From positions 992,001-1,056,000 of the forward strand of contig VJWN01000010.1 of assembly GCA_007644065.1 (NCBI GenBank): a stretch of 64,000 nucleotides of DNA, in the 5' to 3' direction. Below the pieces are notes generated by a model. It saw nothing but the letters and a program-made list of their open reading frames with translations. It searched no databases and was not told where the DNA came from. The translations under genes were made by a program, and so were the position numbers. Source of the DNA: Margaritispora aquatica (taxonomy: Eukaryota; Ascomycota; Leotiomycetes; Helotiales; Discinellaceae). Within the stretch, counting starts at the first letter, position 1; every line of letters starts with the position of its first letter. Shown in pieces: positions 58,097 through 64,000 of this stretch.

Positions 58097-59159
58097 ATGG
58101 CTTCAAGGTATTTCCTCTCTTTTCTTGCTTCCCTTGCTTGTTATTTCAACGTGGCATCTGTTCCACCTTGACAATCCCACCATTAAGCTTGGACCGAAGC
58201 ACTGTGGTATCACCCTCAACGCCTCGTTTTGCAATGCCGCTCGCATGCATTGCGCGATGCCCATCGATCACTACAATGCTATAAACAACTCGAATTTGGG
58301 GGGAAATTCCCAACTAACATCTCTCAAGCAGGTTCGGCGCATCGAATCTCCACCAGCGCGATCCACGGAGTGCGTTGTTCGAAGGCTACAACGGCGGTGG
58401 CAATAGTAATAGCGGACCTTCATCTAGTGCGCCGAGAAACGGCTATGGAGGAGGAGGCGCGGGAGGAGGATACGGCTACTCGAGTAATGGCGGAAGTGTG
58501 AATGGGAGTGCGGGAGGTGCGGGAGGCTATGGCTACGGAGGGGGATTAGGGGATGGGTTACAGGAAAGGCCGGGCTATAGGCCTGCGACGCCGAATAAGA
58601 GGTTAGTGGTTGGATGGTCTTGTTCTTGTCTTTGAGTTGGTGCTTGGGATGGACTGTGATGGTCTGAGGTAGTATGGAGACAGACGAGGAGGACAGGTTG
58701 CTATCAAGAGAGGAGAGAGTTAGTCAAAAGAGTGGCAGATGTCAATTGCGTTCCTCGGCATAGGAGGAGTTTGCTGGCACAACTGCTGACTTGTGAAAAT
58801 CAGGGGCCAATACAGCGACGCCGTACTAAACGAGTTGGAATCCCAAAACGACGACCAGGTAGAAGGCATACTCGGCAAAGTGAAGATGCTCAAAGGCGTA
58901 TGGCCCTCTCCTAAATCTAACGCCGAAGCACGCATAACTAACGTTAGCGCAGATGACGATAGCAATCGGCGAAGAAATCCGGGAATCCTCGGCGCTCGCA
59001 GAAAAGATGAACGATAATTTCGATCAGGCGAGAGTTCGGTTACGGGGCACGATGAATAGGATGCTGCTGATGGCTGAGCGGACGGGCGTGGGTTGGAAGG
59101 TGTGGTTGCTGTTCTTCGCGGCTGTGACGGGATTGTTCATGTGGGTTTGGGTGTTCTAG
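58097..59159 (+). CDS. BET1: BET1-type ER-Golgi SNARE
   Basis: Exons 58097-58107, 58332-58601, 58804-58897 and 58953-59159 give 193 residues. The first exon holds only 11 coding bases (MASR) and precedes a 224-nt intron. A Gly/Asn/Tyr-rich disordered region (about 20-80) is followed by the Qc-SNARE helix: LNELESQNDDQVEGILGKVKMLKGMTIAIGEEIRESSALAEKMNDNFDQ, then VRLRGTMNRMLLMAERTGVGWKVWLLF with a C-terminal membrane anchor ending MWVWVF. Bet1 pairs with Sed5, Bos1 and Sec22 for vesicle fusion at the cis-Golgi. The third intron donor is GTATGG after LKG. Confidence 0.92.
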
Positions 59160-59459
59160 ACGCCCTTATGCCCGGAGTTGTCAGCGGAGGTGGGAACTTG
59201 TATAATACTGTAGTTCCTCAGAAGCGGAGAGGCAGCTGGGACCATGGACATATGCTGCACAGTTTTTCAGCGCTGCTTCGAAACACGGAGTTTTGGAGAA
59301 GCATGGCTAGGTTGAAAAGGATAGTGTCTATTGCTGCTAGTCCGCAAGCTGGGCTTGTTAATAAATACATTGAGTTATGGTTCCTGTTTATCATCAATCC
59401 CTCTGTTCCAACCTGAACGCCGTCGCTGTCGAACGCTCAAAATTCAAATGTTCTACTGC
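59160..59459. other. Convergent intergenic region
   Basis: About 300 bp between the 3' ends of BET1 and APC15-type genes. No feature recognised. Confidence 0.55.
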
Positions 59460-60490
59460 TTAAGAACGAGGTGGTCGCCTCAATTGAGGGCTGCTACTCG
59501 CACCCATCTGGCTGCTAGGAGCAGATATCAAACTCCTCAGGTCTAAGCTATTTTGCGTACCGTCACTACGCACCATACTCGCAGCATGCGGAGGCAGTCT
59601 CCCATCATCACTCTCTTCGTCACTGGAAGTCAACTCTGCCTCCGTATCCGTGTGCTCATAACCTTCGTCCGCGTCAGGCACATCATCATCAAGATCGACA
59701 CCCATTCCCATATCATCCTCCCCTTGTAGCTCCTCGTGAACCAAGTCCTCTTCCTGCAAAATGCCCGAATGCTCCTCGTCTTCGATTGTTGATGCACCGT
59801 CCGCAAACTGTCCGGCCCGGATATCATGCCCTCTCGCCAATGCTTCACGATACACATCCTGAGGAACCTGCGATCTCGGCACATCCTGTGTATTATTCTC
59901 CTCATCCTCATCCTCTTCTTCCTCATCATCGTCCTCATCAGCTCCCAATCCCGTCACATCGGCATCCGGCACATCATCATCCAAATCCCTCTGCATCTCC
60001 CCTTCAGCTTCCTCCATGCCCTCCGGCATCATGCCTTCACCCTCACCCTCTGCACCTCGCGCCTCTGCCTCGGCCAATTCCTGCGCCAAAGCTTCCCGTC
60101 GCATCGCTTCCTGGTGCTCCCGCATCTCGCGCTCCTCTTCACGAAGCTGGTGTAACGACTTCGACATTCCCGGCGGTTTGATCCATGACGAGCCGAAGTT
60201 CTGGATGTTGTGTCGGCGGCGCTCCTGGTATTCCTCGTCTAGTCGCAGCCGAGCTAAGGGTGTGCGGTGGTTTGTATGAAGACGTCGGGATGCGTGCGGA
60301 GAGTTTTGAGGCGCAGAGAATGGATCACTAGAGTGCGAGTTGTCGATGTGCGCGGGAGGATTGGGCGTCGTTTTGGACACGTACCAGAGACTGTAGGACT
60401 ACATTCATTAGTGATTTTTTTGACTAGTAGGCTTGGGAGGGGCTTGGAGAGCCATACATCCTGGGGCGCGAGGGTTGGCAAAGAGAACAT
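59460..60490 (-). CDS. Anaphase-promoting complex subunit 15 (Apc15/Mnd2-like)
   Basis: Exons 60458-60490, 60385-60398 and 59460-60327 give 304 residues. The N-terminus reads MFSLPTLAPQD, then SYSL from a 14-nt micro-exon, then DPFSAPQNSP, matching the start of fungal Apc15 proteins. Simply reading through both introns leaves the phase wrong, so the micro-exon is required. The conserved core is LARLRLDEEYQERRRHNIQNFGSSWIKPPGMSKSLHQLREEEREMREHQE. It is followed by long acidic stretches with two LDDDVPDAD copies (about 135 and 235). Apc15/Mnd2 promotes turnover of the mitotic checkpoint complex in yeast and animals. The exact subunit name is by family pattern only. Confidence 0.82.
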
Positions 60491-63400
60491 CGTGACAGTG
60501 AATCATGTGCAATCTTTCTCGTAGTAATTCTAATGGGCTCAAAATATTTGGTAAAGTGCTACAGATAACGTTGTGTTTCTCACATGGAAGGGCTGCTGAT
60601 CCGGTGTTGCGCGACGTCAATAATAAATATTGACATCAGTTCTTGCAACCTGCAATGCACCTGCAGCCTGTGAGCACGAGGCTGGACTTGCCCTATTTGA
60701 GAATTAGCGGAGCTAAGGTCGGCTCCCTTTCTCGCTTCATTTGCCGAACTTGCCTAATGCCGTTGTCACTAAATTTGGCATACATAAATTGTACACCTTC
60801 GATCAATTGAGTACTTCAAGTGAAGGGAAGTAGTTGTTTCTTGCCATTCTCTTTCAATTCAACCCACCTGTGAAGAGTTGGTCTCTGAATATAGTTCCTT
60901 GTTCATGTCGTTTCCAATAGCTTGCTCGTAAAGCCGAAAGTTATGGTTCAGAATGGCAGGGACGAGAAAAACGTTCTGAAGAGCATGACTTGGTCAGCTC
61001 CTTCGAGTCTTATTATTCCTATTTGAAAAGGAAACTTGTTCCTGCGCATTATAAAATATGCGGATCTCGATTTTCATATTCACAATGTTGGGAAATAAAG
61101 TTCAAATGGATGGATGTCTTTAGTATGCACTCACACGTAAAGCACAGCAACACATTCGAATGCGCTGGAGGTACAAACATGAATTGTGAGAAGCATACCT
61201 ACCATTTCCTTGCAGATCACCTGTAGCGACTTTGCGTCGTTGGTCTAGCATTCGCGAACAGTCTTGCATTAAGAAGCCGGGATTGAATCCTTTCAGTCCA
61301 GTGAACACAATTTGCTCACAATGTAACTAAGTGTTACAAGTGACCGCCTCTGCTCCTCTATGCGTATCTGAATCAAGATAAGGTGTTTTCTGTAGCCTCC
61401 GATGTCTAGCACTGGGGCTTTTGGCGGCATTGGGTATGGTCGAAAAATCTTCTTATTGGTAATAGGTCTTAACCAACCAAGCCAGCTTATACAATGTATA
61501 TGCCAACGCAAGTCCGTACAAATCTCAGTCGCCAACCAGATATCCAGCAATTACAACACGCCATGCTATTTAAATCAACTCAAGGTGCTCACTTGACACA
61601 TCTAAGAGAAACTTTGACAGCACTTTCGATCTTCAACACTCGGAAGAGACAAAAAAAAGACAAATCGCACTGAAGACAAGCGAACATGATAAGAAGTGAT
61701 TCAAATGAATCAGTTCGACAACCCTTTCTTGAAAACCTGTGACACAATGATCCTTTTTATTTCATCATGGTCAAACCTCTCTCCGCCGAGACCGGGTTTC
61801 TGTACCGTCAAGTGTCCTTTACCCATTTCAAATTTGTCAATCCCGACGAACGGATCCTCTTTACGCAATGATATTCTCTTTCCGTATGCAAGCGATAGAA
61901 ACCAAAGGTGGCGGGCGGCTCTCAATTCCTCCTTCCACAATCCCTAATCGGCTTCATGGGGGGGCTACTACCGCTTTGCCGGGTACCATAGCTCACTTGA
62001 TAGTCAGAGTTTTCATGACTGCTTCCTCGTCTACGGTGACTTACTTATGAGCTGATCTCGCTTCAGGTTTACAAGACACATCATTCCGACTTTACCCGAA
62101 CAATTCATCCTTTCGGCGTGTTCTCGACTCCCATGAGTTTCCGTCGGTCACGAGCAAAACCGTTGTAATTATGATTCGTCTCAGAGCGTGGGGCAACGTT
62201 GCAAGGGTTTTGGATTATCTGGAAAAGAGGCGAACCCCTCCATCCATGGCAAAAGACTGAGGGCTCCCCGTATCCTGACCTTCTTATTGGAAGGCGTTCC
62301 AATGACCAGTTTTTAAATGTACCACGGTCCCTTGAAGGGCACGCGACTAGCCTCCTCGAGACTAGATGGAATCTCACACACTGCGGGGTGCCCTGCAAAC
62401 ACCTGCAGCTTTCTCAAGCCTTCTTATGCTTCTGCATTTCCAATCGACCAATCCTGGATGATACATTAACATCTTCCCACTTTCCCAGCGATTCCCCGCC
62501 TGTGAATATTCAGGGTGGAATCGGTGGATTAACTGGATATACAGCTTTGGCATGCCATGTCCAATGAAACACGATATTTACTCATCTTGGGTCTTTGCAA
62601 ACCCGACATCGGCTCTTTTTTCATAGCAGAAAATTTTCGCCCAACGTCAAAGTCGTCAACCTGGAACCATCAACGACTTGTTATGACCAACCACAAAGCA
62701 TATCGAATACGACTAGATATTGTAACACTGTACCAACAACTCCAATGGTCTGATATCATGGGCCGCCAGTCTACACTGGGGATGCTGCACATGTGCGGCT
62801 AGAACATGAGGCTACTCAATCTTGATCTTACTGCTGCTTGTCTTGTCTCGTGCATAGGGAATGCTGGGTAAAACATTTCATGAACTACTCCTCCTCTGCT
62901 TCGAGTCCGCATGGATACAGAGCGCCTTCAGGCTCACGCCCCAAAACCTCTATCCTACCTGCATCTGCATATTCCACTTACATTGAATCCCTACTGCTGC
63001 ATGCTACGTACTGCAGTATCACGACATACCGGCCGGAGTAGAACTGTACAGCACTAGCACTGTACACAGATTCAAATGCAACATGCTCTATCAGGATGTT
63101 GCGTGGGGGTTTTGCCAGGCATGTTTGATCATCTCTATCCAAAGTACTTCTCGGAGGCTTTTGAAAACTCAAAAAGGTTGTCGGCTATCACCACCACCCA
63201 TTAACCATTGAGCCGTCCCTTTCATAGTGCTGAACTAGTATTTTAAACGGACAAGGTCCATGCGATCATCATTATGGTTGATCGATCTCGATGTGAGACT
63301 ACCAAAGGTAAATCTACGGTACATGAAAGTGACCGGAACCATACTCATAGAAATTTAGAATTTGCTTGAATAGCTATGAGAACTTGATATTACCTCCAAG

Positions 63401-64000
63401 TAGAATGTCAAATGGTATCGATTATTCCTCCGAGTCATCACAGATATGGCAGCAAACCGAGGCACAAATTTTGTGAGGGTAAACATGGGGGTTTTCACAT
63501 ATTGAAAGAATGGCATCGATATTACGTTGATCCCTTGTCTGTCGACTCGCATACCTTAACCGTAATGCATTTTATTGCATATCTCTGCTGCTTCCGGAGA
63601 AGAGGTCTTGGGAAGACCGGGAGAGGCCGATGAGAGTTAAACACTCTAACACTTGAGCTAAACTGAACTCGTAATGTAAAGTCGATCCTGAAGGCGTCCT
63701 TGATCGGAGCTCCAAAGCTGACTAGCTTCGAGGGTTTGATGCTAAGACTAAGGTAGGTGGTGGTGGTGGTGGATGTTGACCTCCTCCACTGCCCACATAC
63801 AACCACCAATCCGTGCAGTGATAAAACCAAGACGCCCCTCACTCCCATTCTTCTTTTCTTCTCCTCTTTCTCTCTCTCCCTCCCTTTCCACATAAATCAG
63901 TACAATTTCCATACCATCTCAATACCAATACAAATACCAATCGCTCATTGAAGTAGTGTGGTATTGCTTTGTGCACATCAACATCTGGGGAAGCAGTGAG
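60491..64000. other. Gene-poor right end
   Basis: About 3.5 kb with no supported gene. Frames of 60-122 codons (for example 62199-62567) show no domain, signal peptide or splice pattern. From about 63830 the sequence becomes CT- and CA-rich (TCTTTTCTTCTCCTCTTTC type), which in this genome precedes start codons, so a plus-strand gene may begin just beyond the right edge. Confidence 0.5.

Noticed and set aside
62199..62567. 122-codon plus-strand frame
   Set aside because: Longest frame in the right-end desert, but composition is random-looking and no homologous motif is seen.
63600..63670. tRNA-like stretch: on the minus strand TTTAGCTCAAGTGTTAGAG resembles a tRNA D-arm/A-box
   Set aside because: No complementary acceptor or anticodon stem and no TTCGA-type B-box at the right distance, so not a functional tRNA.
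1..64000. CRISPR arrays, insertion sequences, rRNA genes
   Set aside because: No direct-repeat/spacer arrays, transposase or reverse-transcriptase motifs, or rRNA-like sequence found; a prokaryotic feature set is not expected in this fungal DNA.

Overview
This window is nuclear DNA of a filamentous ascomycete. Genes carry short spliceosomal introns, mostly 45-70 nt with GT..AG ends. There are Zn2Cys6 and NCS1 proteins, an AA9 polysaccharide monooxygenase, GPI-anchored serine/threonine-rich wall proteins and several 2EXR-domain genes, a family expanded in Pezizomycotina. A leotiomycete-like fungus is my best guess, but that is inference. Gene models below were spliced by hand; exon limits are given where reading frames and splice sites agree.

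Layout. 1-3.1 kb: 5' part of a secreted Ser/Thr-rich protein running off the left edge. 4.4-5.4 kb: degenerate Ras-like GTPase. 5.5-8.0 kb: a broken membrane ORF, a decayed 2EXR gene and an intact 2EXR neighbour. 9.9-10.7 kb: Cys-rich GPI protein. 11.1-21.3 kb: five genes that together form a hydantoin-utilisation cluster. 22.7-26.1 kb: NRPS-like A-T-R reductase. 26.7-28.4 kb: decayed Hsp70-like gene. 29.4-34.7 kb: coiled-coil protein, secreted alpha/beta hydrolase, AA9 LPMO. 35.3-40.6 kb: MMS19/MET18 and MTD1. 42.4-46.2 kb: repeat-rich GPI protein and two more 2EXR loci, one interrupted by in-frame stops. 47.6-60.5 kb: a dense housekeeping block (GGC1-type carrier, GID5/VID28, PHO80-like cyclin, EMC10-like, CHZ1, BET1, APC15/MND2). 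60.5-64 kb: gene-poor.

The most notable system is the hydantoin cluster. It holds a D-hydantoinase/dihydropyrimidinase, a bacterial-type N-carbamoyl-D-amino-acid amidohydrolase, a hydantoin (Asp/Glu-type) racemase, a Zn2Cys6 regulator and an NCS1 permease. Import, racemisation, ring opening and decarbamoylation would turn 5-substituted hydantoins into D-amino acids and ammonia under one local regulator. All three non-coding regions flanking the cluster promoters contain the word TTGGCCG(A/T), once as a 20-bp-spaced direct repeat. Other points of interest are a 2EXR frame crossed by two TGA codons, two apparent GC-AG introns, 13- and 14-nt micro-exons, and a GTPase that lacks key nucleotide-binding motifs.
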